From Elusimicrobiota bacterium (lineage in GTDB: Bacteria > Elusimicrobiota > Elusimicrobia > UBA1565 > UBA9628): a stretch of 5,527 nucleotides of DNA. Shown in pieces: positions 1 to 5,495 of the stretch. The first letter of the stretch is position 1. Each line of letters begins with the position of its first letter. Under the pieces are notes generated by a model. The model was not told the origin of the DNA, searched no databases, and saw nothing but the letters and a program-made list of their open reading frames with translations. The DNA is taken from the NCBI GenBank assembly GCA_023700845.1, contig JAMPYD010000159.1, positions 1 to 5,527 of the forward strand, written 5' to 3'. The position numbers and the translations under genes were made by a program.

Positions 1-448
1 CGTGGGCGAGAAGACCGCGGAGACGATCGCCGAGCGCATGGACCTCGACGCCCTGCGCAAGGCCGCCGTCGAGGACTTTCAGGCGGTGCCGGACGTCGGC
101 CCCGTCGTCGCGGCGTCCCTCCACGCCTTCTTCTCCTCCAAGGCCGGCGAGGACCTGATCGCCCGGCTGCTCAAGCACGGCCTGAAGATGACCAAGCCGG
201 AGCGGGTGGTCGCCGCGGGCGCGCCGTTCTCGGGCATGACCTTCGTGTTCACCGGCGCGCTGACCAAGTTCACGCGCGACGAGGCCGAGGAGAAGGTCAA
301 GGCGCTCGGCGGGAAGGCGAGCGGCTCGGTCTCGGCCAAGACGACCTACGTCGTGTACGGCGAGGACGCCGGCTCGAAGCTCAAGAAGGCGAAAGAGCTC
401 GGCGTGAAGACCGTCACGGAAGCCGAGTTCGAGAGGATGCTGCCGTGA
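1..448 (+). CDS. ligA: NAD-dependent DNA ligase LigA, C-terminal fragment (5' end outside window)
   Basis: LigA seals nicks in duplex DNA in the cytoplasm, using NAD+ to adenylate itself, and is essential in replication and repair. Only the last ~148 residues are here. Visible residues 1-55 carry the end of the helix-hairpin-helix domain, with VGEKTAE and VPDVGPVVA matching the E. coli pattern HVGEATA / VPDVGIVVA. Residues ~74-147 form the BRCT domain, with F-x-G-x-T-x-V-x-TG, the signature GSVSAKTTYVV and the typical GEDAGSKLKKAKELGV segment. The GTG at base 2 is not the start: in the family this Val is internal and usually preceded by His, and base 1 (c) fits the last base of a His codon. 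The adenylation and OB domains must lie to the left. The stop TGA overlaps the purH start, so the two genes are probably co-transcribed. Identification is secure from motif order. Confidence 0.95.
   Translation, partial: VGEKTAETIAERMDLDALRKAAVEDFQAVPDVGPVVAASLHAFFSSKAGEDLIARLLKHGLKMTKPERVVAAGAPFSGMTFVFTGALTKFTRDEAEEKVKALGGKASGSVSAKTTYVVYGEDAGSKLKKAKELGVKTVTEAEFERMLP
431..437 (+). promoter_or_regulatory. Shine-Dalgarno-like site for purH
   Basis: GAGAGGA lies inside the end of ligA, with its GAGG core ending 8 nt before the GTG at 445. It supports that GTG as the purH start and suggests translation within a ligA-purH message. The three genes that start their own units in this window show no comparable well-spaced site. 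Confidence 0.55.
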
Positions 449-1965
449 GCGCCAGGAAGGAGCGCGCCCCCCGGACCGCCTTGCTGCACGTCGCCGACCG
501 CACCGGCGTCGTCGAGTTCGCCCACGCGCTGCTCGGCCTCGGCTTCGAGCTCGTCGCCACGGGCCCGACCGCCACGGCCCTGCGCCACGCGGGCATCCCC
601 CACAAGACGGTCTCCGACTTCGTCGGCGAGCGCCTGCCCGCCGACGCCCTGGGACTGCTCCACCCGAAGCTGATCGCGGCGATCACCGACGAGAAGCCGC
701 GGGTGGACCTCGTCGCCGTGAACCTGTACCCGCTGTCCGCGGCGACCTCGGATCCCGCCCTGACGCAGGACGAGGTCCTCGGCTACGTCGACCCCGTCGG
801 GCCCGCCTTGCTGCGCGCCGCCGCGCGCAACTTCAAGCTCGTCATCCCGCTGTGCGACCCGGACGACTACCAGCAGGCGGTCGACACGCTGAAGTCCTAC
901 GACCGCATGCTCCCCGACCGGCGACAGACCTTGGCCGCGAAGGCCTTCCATTACTGCGCCTACTACGACTCGACGGTGGCGCAGTACCTCGGCGGCCAGT
1001 GGGAGGAGTTCCCCGACGAGGTGGTCATCGCGCTCAAGAAATCCGCCGACCTGCGCTACGGCGAGAACCCGCACCAGAGCGGCGCGTTCTACACCTTGTC
1101 CGGCGCCCGGCCGTGGGGCCTCAACGCCGCCAAGCTCCACCTCGGCCGCCCGCTCGTCTACGGTCATTACCTCGACCTGGAGACCGCCTGGGAGCTCGTC
1201 AACGCGTTCCACGAGCCGGCCTGCGCCATCGTCAAGCACGGCGTGCCCGCCGGCTTCGCCTGCGGCGAGGACCTCGCCAAGGCCGCGCGCCGCGCCTACG
1301 CCGGCGACCCGCGCGGCTGCTTCCGCGGCACCGCCGCGGTCAACGCCGAGGTCGGCGCCGCCGCCGCCGAGTTCTTCGCCGAGGAGTTCGTCTCCTGCAT
1401 CGCCGCGCCCGAATTCTCCCCCAAGGCGCTGCAGCTCCTCAAGACCAAGAAGGACATCCGCCTCGTGACCCTGCCCTCGAAGCTGATCTCCGCCCACGAG
1501 CTCGACCTGCGCGCCGTCGCCGGCGGCATGCTCGTGCAGGAGCGCGACCAGCGGCCGTTCGTCGGCGACCTGAAGACGATGTCCCGCCGCCAGCCCGCCG
1601 ACCGCGAAATGCGCGGCCTGGTCGTCGCCTGGCACACCGCCATGCACGCGCGCACCCACGCCGCCGTCATCGCGCGCGGCACCGCCGTCATCGGCGTCGG
1701 CTCCGGCCAGACCTCGCGCCTCGACGCGGTGCGCCTGGCCATCGTGAAGTCCCAGGAGCGCCACCCCATCCTCGCCGCCGGCGAGCCTCTCGTGCTGGCC
1801 TCAGACGGCGCGCTGACCGCCGAGCACGTCCTGGCCGCCGCCGACGGCGGCGCGACCGCCGTCATCCACCCCGGCGGCGCCTCCGAGGACCGCGACGCCG
1901 CCGAAGCCGCCGACTCCCGCGGCCTGGCCCTCGTCTCCACGGGCGTGCGCCACTTCAAGCACTAG
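445..1965 (+). CDS. purH: PurH-family bifunctional AICAR transformylase / IMP cyclohydrolase, divergent
   Basis: PurH normally carries out the last two steps of IMP synthesis: formylation of AICAR by 10-formyl-THF, then ring closure. At 506 residues the length is near normal. Residues ~11-130 are the MGS-like cyclohydrolase domain (NLYP at 93-96, D116). Residues ~200-506 are the transformylase domain: RYGENPHQ 204-211, catalytic-type VKH 263-265, GGMLVQERD 360-368, IGVGSGQTSR 416-425, HPGG 475-478 and C-terminal RHFKH. Several usual residues are changed. The cyclohydrolase VKTLHP Lys is G70, DIGG reads D116-P-V-G, and AAKNH reads AARNF (Lys to R128). The transformylase SNA Asn is H405, and SDAFFPF reads SDGALTA (453-459). 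I recognise the family clearly; whether both activities survive is unknown. The GTG start is chosen from the GTGA overlap with ligA and the upstream GAGG. The start of the homologous region at residue ~11 matches other PurH proteins. Confidence 0.88.
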   Translation: MSARKERAPRTALLHVADRTGVVEFAHALLGLGFELVATGPTATALRHAGIPHKTVSDFVGERLPADALGLLHPKLIAAITDEKPRVDLVAVNLYPLSAATSDPALTQDEVLGYVDPVGPALLRAAARNFKLVIPLCDPDDYQQAVDTLKSYDRMLPDRRQTLAAKAFHYCAYYDSTVAQYLGGQWEEFPDEVVIALKKSADLRYGENPHQSGAFYTLSGARPWGLNAAKLHLGRPLVYGHYLDLETAWELVNAFHEPACAIVKHGVPAGFACGEDLAKAARRAYAGDPRGCFRGTAAVNAEVGAAAAEFFAEEFVSCIAAPEFSPKALQLLKTKKDIRLVTLPSKLISAHELDLRAVAGGMLVQERDQRPFVGDLKTMSRRQPADREMRGLVVAWHTAMHARTHAAVIARGTAVIGVGSGQTSRLDAVRLAIVKSQERHPILAAGEPLVLASDGALTAEHVLAAADGGATAVIHPGGASEDRDAAEAADSRGLALVSTGVRHFKH

Positions 1966-2627
1966 TCGTGGACGTAAGGCCAGGCGCGGGTGCGCATCAC
2001 CGCGGGATCCTGTTCGCCGACGATGCCCCATAGCCCGTACTTCTCGAAGGTGGCGCGCTTGGGCAGCAGGAACGCGTAGCTCTTGCCGTCGCCCATCCCC
2101 TTGTCGTTCGTGCAGGAGCGCTCGAACAGGCCCTGGGAGACCCCCATCATGCTCAGGAGCCGGGCCTCGTCGGCGACCTCCTTGTCCTGCGCCTCGAGGT
2201 TGCGCCGGATGTCCTCGGGCGTCATATGATAATGGTTCTTCATCTTCTCGATCCACTCGGCGCGCTTGGCCGGCGTCCCGAAGCAGGCCTGGACGTTGCC
2301 GTGGTAGCCGACCACGCCGCCGCGGATCTCGCGCTGATGCCCCGCGACGAACAGATAGTTGGCGCAGGAGGACAGGCATTCTCCCGTGACGACGACCTTC
2401 ACGTTTTGGGCCGCGATCGCGTGCGCGATACGGATGCCCTCGAAGGTGACCCCGCCCTCGGAGTCGACGACGATCTCCTTGATCGAGGGACCGAACACGA
2501 GGGCGAAGCGATCGTACTCCCCGATGTCGATCCCTCCCTTGAAGCTCATCGTGTCCGGGCCGGTTTTCGTCCAGACGCCGGCCGACGCCGGGCCGGCGAG
2601 GAGAAGCAGCGCGAGGAAAACCCTCAT
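1962..2627 (-). CDS. Exported ClpP/crotonase-like protein (COG3904-like), possible serine hydrolase
   Basis: A 221-residue protein with a clear signal peptide: Met-Arg, a Leu-rich core at 4-10, and an AxA-type cleavage region (PASAG) near residue 16. The central part looks like a ClpP/crotonase fold. A strand and turn IVVDSEGG (52-59) resembles the SPGG oxyanion-hole turn of ClpP. CLSSCANYLFVAG (84-96) places S87 at the nucleophile position. GYHG puts H109 22 residues later, close to the Ser-His spacing of ClpP. This arrangement is seen in predicted periplasmic COG3904-type proteins. A third catalytic residue cannot be assigned by eye. Four cysteines (84, 88, 115, 172) are all in the mature part and could form disulfides outside the cytoplasm. 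The substrate is unknown. The ATG at 2627 fits the signal peptide and the upstream -10 box. The stop shares a CTAG with purH. Confidence 0.75.
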   Translation of the reverse strand: MRVFLALLLLAGPASAGVWTKTGPDTMSFKGGIDIGEYDRFALVFGPSIKEIVVDSEGGVTFEGIRIAHAIAAQNVKVVVTGECLSSCANYLFVAGHQREIRGGVVGYHGNVQACFGTPAKRAEWIEKMKNHYHMTPEDIRRNLEAQDKEVADEARLLSMMGVSQGLFERSCTNDKGMGDGKSYAFLLPKRATFEKYGLWGIVGEQDPAVMRTRAWPYVHD

Positions 2628-2633
2628 CCCGTC

Positions 2634-2639
2634 ATTGTA
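2634..2639 (-). promoter_or_regulatory. -10 box of the exported ClpP-like gene, probably leaderless
   Basis: Read on the minus strand this is TACAAT, followed by 6 nt (GACGGG) and then the ATG at 2627, so a sigma70-type start would fall on or next to that A. The -35 region is weak: TTCGCG at 2661-2656, with a 16-bp spacer, is the best match I find. A GA-rich stretch (GGGGAGGGGAG, 2653-2643) lies about 15 nt before the ATG, too far for a usual ribosome site. Confidence 0.55.
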
Positions 2640-2680
2640 CCGGCTCCCCTCCCCGCGCGAAGGGGTCTAAAGTCCCACCC

Positions 2681-2709
2681 TTGACGGGGCGTCCGGCCCG
2701 GGCTACAAT
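2681..2709 (+). promoter_or_regulatory. Sigma70-type promoter of the DUF4279-like gene, probably leaderless
   Basis: TTGACG (2681-2686), a 17-bp spacer and TACAAT (2704-2709) make a near-consensus housekeeping promoter in a very GC-rich context. Six nucleotides (CGCGTC) separate the -10 box from the ATG at 2716, so the predicted transcription start is the A of the start codon. No Shine-Dalgarno site is visible. Confidence 0.75.
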
Positions 2710-2715
2710 CGCGTC

Positions 2716-3174
2716 ATGCAGCGAGAGACCACCGTCGTCCGCCTTCGCATCACGAGCGCCGCCCTGACGGCCGCCGAGATCGAGGCCAAGCTCGGCATCA
2801 AGCCCGACGAGTCCTGGAAGATCGGCGACCGCACCGGCGCCTTCGGGGCGGTCCTCAAGGACCACGGCTACGCGCTCGACTCGACCGCGATGATGACGAC
2901 CAAGCTCGAGGACCACTTCCGCTCGATGCTCAAGCGCATCGCGCCGGTCGCCCAGAAGATCGGCGAGATCTCGGCGCAGGCCAAGGTCGAGATCGTCTGC
3001 TCGATCATCACCAAGATCATCCCCCCGGTCAGCTTCCAGAAGGACGACCTGCGCTGGATGGCCGCGATGGGCGCCCAGCTCGAGGTGGAGATCTCGATGC
3101 TCGTCGACCGGAGCGCGCACGCGCCGGCGGAGAAGAAGCCCGGCGACAAGGAAGGCCCCGCCTCGGTGTTCTGA
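2716..3174 (+). CDS. DUF4279-like domain protein
   Basis: A 152-residue protein without signal peptide or membrane segment, so probably cytoplasmic. The N-terminal pattern is a beta strand (VVRLRIT, 7-13), then TAAEIEAKLGIKPDESWKIGD (18-38). This resembles the 'ITexLGixPdxxwkkGd' opening of DUF4279 proteins, a small family of unknown function often found in otherwise unremarkable contexts. Residues ~63-100 look helical and then strand-forming, and a second strand-rich part (QLEVEISML, 121-129) ends the domain. The last ~20 residues are a charged, Pro/Ala/Lys-rich tail, likely disordered. The ATG is fixed by the promoter immediately upstream. The gene stands alone: its divergent neighbour is an exported protein and its convergent neighbour a PPK2-type enzyme, and neither suggests a role. 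The family assignment is by pattern only. Confidence 0.7.
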   Translation: MQRETTVVRLRITSAALTAAEIEAKLGIKPDESWKIGDRTGAFGAVLKDHGYALDSTAMMTTKLEDHFRSMLKRIAPVAQKIGEISAQAKVEIVCSIITKIIPPVSFQKDDLRWMAAMGAQLEVEISMLVDRSAHAPAEKKPGDKEGPASVF

Positions 3175-3177
3175 GGA

Positions 3178-4425
3178 CTACTTCGGGATCTTGACGCCCT
3201 TCAGGTCGGGCGACTCGGGATAGGCGAGCCCCATGCGCTGCAACGTCTTGCGCAGGATCTTCGCGAAGGCGAGGTCGCGGCGGGGCTTGTCGTCGGCGGG
3301 AATCACGTTCCAGGGCGCGTGCCAGGTGCTCGTGCGGGCCAGGATCGAGCCGAACGCCTTCTGCAGATCGTCCCAGCGCTTGCGCGTCTCCAGATCCGAC
3401 GCCGAGAATTTCCAGTTCTTCTCCGGGCGGTCGATGCGCGCCTGGAGCCTCTCGCGCTGGACGTCCTTCGACACATGGAGGAAGATCTTCACGACCTTCA
3501 CGCCCGAGCGCGCCAGCTCCAGCTCGAAGGCGTTGATGCGCGCGTAGCGCTCCTCGACGGTTTTCGCGTCGTGGGTGCCCCACACCGTCGGCACGATGAT
3601 GTCCTCGTAGTGGGAGCGGTTGAAGACGCCGATGACGCCGGGCTTCGGCACCTCCTTCTTGATGCGCTCGAGGAAGTCCTGCGCGGCCTCAGCTTCGCTG
3701 GGTTTTTTAAATGCGGCGACGCGCACGAAGGCGGGGTTGAGGCCGGTCATGCCGTGCTTGATGACGCCGTCCTTGCCGGCGGTGTCCATGCCCTGCACGA
3801 CGACGAGCACGGCCTGCGTTTTGGCCGCGGCGAGGATGTCCTCGAGCTCGTTGACCTGCTTCACCTCTTTCTTGAGCTTCTTGCCGGCCTTCTTCCCGGA
3901 CAGGCCGTCCTCGTCGTCGGTCGGGACCACGGACAGGTCCACGGCCTCGCCGGGGGCGGCGGCCGCGCCGTCGAAGCGGGCGTTGAGCGCGGCGGCCTCG
4001 GCGGCCAGGGCCTTGCGCTCCGAGGGCTTGGCCGCGGCGAGAGCCACGCCGATCCTCTCCAGGGACGCGGCGGCCTTCTCCGCCTTCTTGCCCCCCGCCT
4101 CGCGCAAGGACTTCACGAGGGCGGGCAGCTCGGTCTTGGGCGCGGCGAGAGCGGCGACGACGGCGGAGCGGGCGGCGAACGCGGCGGGCGTCGCGGCGAA
4201 GGAGGGCGCGGGCGCCACCTGCGCCTGGAACGCGGCGGTGAGGCCGAGCGTCGGAGAGGCGGCGGGCCCCGACAGGGCCGCGGTCAGGGGCGCGAGCTGA
4301 AGATTGATGGCGTTGACGACGGGGCCGCGAGACACGGGCACGACCGGCGTCGCGACGCGAACCTGCGCGGAGGAAGCGGAAACGAAGACAAGAACCGCGA
4401 AAAACGCCGCGAGAGTTCTTTGCAT
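3178..4425 (-). CDS. Polyphosphate kinase 2 family protein with signal peptide and Ala-rich N-terminal extension
   Basis: PPK2 enzymes transfer phosphate between polyphosphate and nucleotides. The C-terminal ~230 residues carry the full family core (numbering from the chosen start): Walker A GMDTAGKDG 212-220, Walker B-type FNRSHYED 268-275, a lid region rich in Arg/Lys (RIDRPEKNWKF, from ~330), and WHAPWNVIPADDK near 368-380. The first ~170 residues are extra. They comprise a signal peptide (MQRT, hydrophobic LAAFFAVLVFV, SASSA then QV) and an Ala/Pro/Val-rich stretch with a helical, Lys/Glu-containing part at ~100-150. PPK2 proteins are usually ~230-300 residues and cytoplasmic, so export would be unusual. 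An ATG at 4431 also gives an open frame (two residues longer). I prefer 4425 because a TATAGT box ends 6 nt before it, as in the two other first genes here. The nucleotide preference and PPK2 class cannot be set by eye. Confidence 0.88.
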   Translation of the reverse strand: MQRTLAAFFAVLVFVSASSAQVRVATPVVPVSRGPVVNAINLQLAPLTAALSGPAASPTLGLTAAFQAQVAPAPSFAATPAAFAARSAVVAALAAPKTELPALVKSLREAGGKKAEKAAASLERIGVALAAAKPSERKALAAEAAALNARFDGAAAAPGEAVDLSVVPTDDEDGLSGKKAGKKLKKEVKQVNELEDILAAAKTQAVLVVVQGMDTAGKDGVIKHGMTGLNPAFVRVAAFKKPSEAEAAQDFLERIKKEVPKPGVIGVFNRSHYEDIIVPTVWGTHDAKTVEERYARINAFELELARSGVKVVKIFLHVSKDVQRERLQARIDRPEKNWKFSASDLETRKRWDDLQKAFGSILARTSTWHAPWNVIPADDKPRRDLAFAKILRKTLQRMGLAYPESPDLKGVKIPK

Positions 4426-4431
4426 GACCAT

Positions 4432-4437
4432 ACTATA
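4432..4437 (-). promoter_or_regulatory. -10 box of the PPK2-type gene, probably leaderless
   Basis: Minus-strand TATAGT matches TATAAT at five of six positions and is followed by 6 nt (ATGGTC) and the ATG at 4425. I find no convincing -35 hexamer 16-18 bp upstream, where the sequence is almost pure G/C. If used, this promoter makes the PPK2 gene independent of the radical SAM operon upstream and excludes the ATG at 4431 as a start. Confidence 0.5.
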
Positions 4438-4532
4438 AAGGTCTGCCGGCGACCGCGCGTGGGCCCACTGGGCACCCCTCTATAGGAAAAGGGCCTAGGA
4501 ATCGGACTATCCTTGAGGATAGTCGGCGCGGG
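4438..4532. other. Intergenic spacer between radical SAM and PPK2 genes
   Basis: About 95 bp without a gene. Besides the hairpin at 4505-4524 it holds a GTGGGCCCAC palindrome (4459-4468), a minus-strand TATAGA (4484-4479) that could be a second -10 element but has no clear -35, and CCTAGG (4493-4498). I see no small ORF with coding character. Confidence 0.5.
4505..4524 (-). terminator. Perfect hairpin after the radical SAM gene, possible terminator or 3' end signal
   Basis: GACTATCC and GGATAGTC form a perfect 8-bp stem around a 4-nt loop, beginning 8 nt after the radical SAM stop codon. No U-tract follows directly: the first T run in the transcript (TTTT) comes about 15 nt further on. It is therefore not a classic intrinsic terminator, but its position fits a 3'-end or processing structure. 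The hairpin is symmetric and could in principle act on either strand, but no plus-strand gene ends here. Confidence 0.45.
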
Positions 4533-5495
4533 CTAGACGGCGACCTTCACGTCCCAGCACTCGTTGGCGTGCTTGAGGAGGTCGGTCTCGGTCTGGGCGC
4601 GGCGCACGAAGTCCTGCACCTCCTTGGACTTCCAGGCGGCGCCGACCTTGGGCCATGCGGAAGCCAAGGTCTCCGTCTTGAGGTCAGCCACGGCGAACGG
4701 CAACGCATTGAGCAGCTTGGCTCGGCCGTTGGGGACCACGAGCACCATCGATTGGGGGCTCTCGGCGCGGGTCACCATCTCCTGCTGGATGCCCCACGGG
4801 TAGATCGCGAGCTTGGGACCTTTCAAGGCGGCGGCCGCGGCCTTGAGGCCCATCACGGCCTCCTTCCAGTCGTCTTCGGAGCAGGCCAAGGTGTCCCACG
4901 CGTAAGCGGCGCGGCCGAGACGCATCATCGGGCCGGTCACGAAGGTACGCACGCCGCGTTTAGCGGCCTGCTCGTAAACGGCGACGGCGTCGCCGACGTT
5001 TATCTTGGTCGGAATAAAAACGAGCTCAGGCTCGAGCCCGCGCTTAACTAGCCGGTCGATCGCCGCCCAAGCGGGGGCGTAACCAGAACCCGGCCTGAGC
5101 TTCTCGTGGACGGCCGCGGTGGCGCCGTCGATCGAGATCTGAACACACGCTATCTTTAATTCTTTTAATTTATCGCAGGCCTTGTCGTCGAGGTCCAGGC
5201 CGTTCGTCTCGATCTTGATCTCGACCCCGCCTTTCGTTAACGTCTCGAAAATCTCGACGGCCCAGGGCGAGCCCATCGGCTCCCCGCCGCCGAAGGCGAC
5301 GTACGCGATGCCGTTCTCGACGATTTGGCGGGTCAGCGAAAGCGCCTGCTCGCGGTTCATCTCGTCGGGCCAGGCCTTGTCCGGCCCCGACTCCTCGCAG
5401 CAGTGCAGGCAGCGGCCCGTGCAGCGGGTGCTCAGCTGCCAGGCCAGAAAGAGAGGGGCGCCGTAGTCGCCCACGGACGCCCCTCTCCGGTCCAT
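4533..5495 (-). CDS. Radical SAM protein with degenerate SPASM-like C-terminus
   Basis: A 320-residue MoaA/PqqE-type radical SAM protein. C25, C29 and C32 (CTGRCLHC) are the ligands of the AdoMet-binding 4Fe-4S cluster. GGGEP (69-73), ETNG (96-99) and QISIDG with the following HEKLRPG (119-136) are the usual SAM-binding barrel motifs. The C-terminal part VLVVPNGRAKLLNALPFAVADLKTETLASAW (~251-281) has the outline of a SPASM/twitch segment ('pdGkv-C-...-vGnl-eesl-eiW'). The cysteines that would bind auxiliary clusters are missing; only C205 and C313 occur after the barrel. SPASM proteins often mature peptides or cofactors. The substrate here is unknown. The ATG at 5495 overlaps the upstream stop (TGATG), there is no ribosome site, and translational coupling is likely. 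Codon use is locally AT-rich (TTA, ATA, CTA codons), unlike its neighbours. Confidence 0.87.
   Translation of the reverse strand: MDRRGASVGDYGAPLFLAWQLSTRCTGRCLHCCEESGPDKAWPDEMNREQALSLTRQIVENGIAYVAFGGGEPMGSPWAVEIFETLTKGGVEIKIETNGLDLDDKACDKLKELKIACVQISIDGATAAVHEKLRPGSGYAPAWAAIDRLVKRGLEPELVFIPTKINVGDAVAVYEQAAKRGVRTFVTGPMMRLGRAAYAWDTLACSEDDWKEAVMGLKAAAAALKGPKLAIYPWGIQQEMVTRAESPQSMVLVVPNGRAKLLNALPFAVADLKTETLASAWPKVGAAWKSKEVQDFVRRAQTETDLLKHANECWDVKVAV

Larger units (their letters stand above)
2628..2715. other. Divergent intergenic promoter region
   Basis: An 88-bp gap between two divergently transcribed genes. It holds a candidate promoter on each strand, listed separately, with -10 boxes near the two ends. 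I see no clear operator palindrome or RNA gene in it. Confidence 0.7.

Noticed and set aside
2..448. A complete small BRCT protein starting at the GTG at base 2
   Set aside because: The Val is an internal residue of the LigA helix-hairpin-helix domain and there is no upstream sequence to support a start; truncation by the window edge explains it.
1351..1372. GCC trinucleotide repeat in purH
   Set aside because: It encodes an Ala-rich helix and is ordinary in GC-rich coding sequence.
346..1764. A 472-codon open frame antisense to purH
   Set aside because: Its translation is Gly/Val/Ala/Arg-rich with no recognisable domain and mirrors the codon bias of purH, a usual artefact in GC-rich DNA.
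852..2033. A 393-codon Arg/Pro-rich plus-strand frame overlapping purH
   Set aside because: Low-complexity Arg-rich product in the +1/+2 frame of a clear PurH gene; no domain and no start signal.
2226..2684. A 152-codon plus-strand frame opposite the exported ClpP-like gene
   Set aside because: It runs across both divergent promoters and has no recognisable motif; the minus strand encodes a signal peptide and a Ser-His pattern.
3700..3716. A-rich run in the PPK2 gene (TTTAAAAAACCC on the minus strand) as a frameshift or slippage site
   Set aside because: The run encodes the conserved-looking FKKPSE in frame, the reading frame is intact on both sides, and six A residues are too few to argue for programmed slippage.
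4459..4473. GTGGGCCCAC palindrome and overlapping GCCCACTGGGC inverted repeat as an operator
   Set aside because: Short G/C-only palindromes are frequent by chance at this base composition, and there is no second copy near the other promoters.
3319..4485. A 388-codon plus-strand frame opposite the PPK2-type gene
   Set aside because: The product is composed of Gly/Leu/Arg/Asp repeats with no family features, while the minus strand carries an intact PPK2 core.
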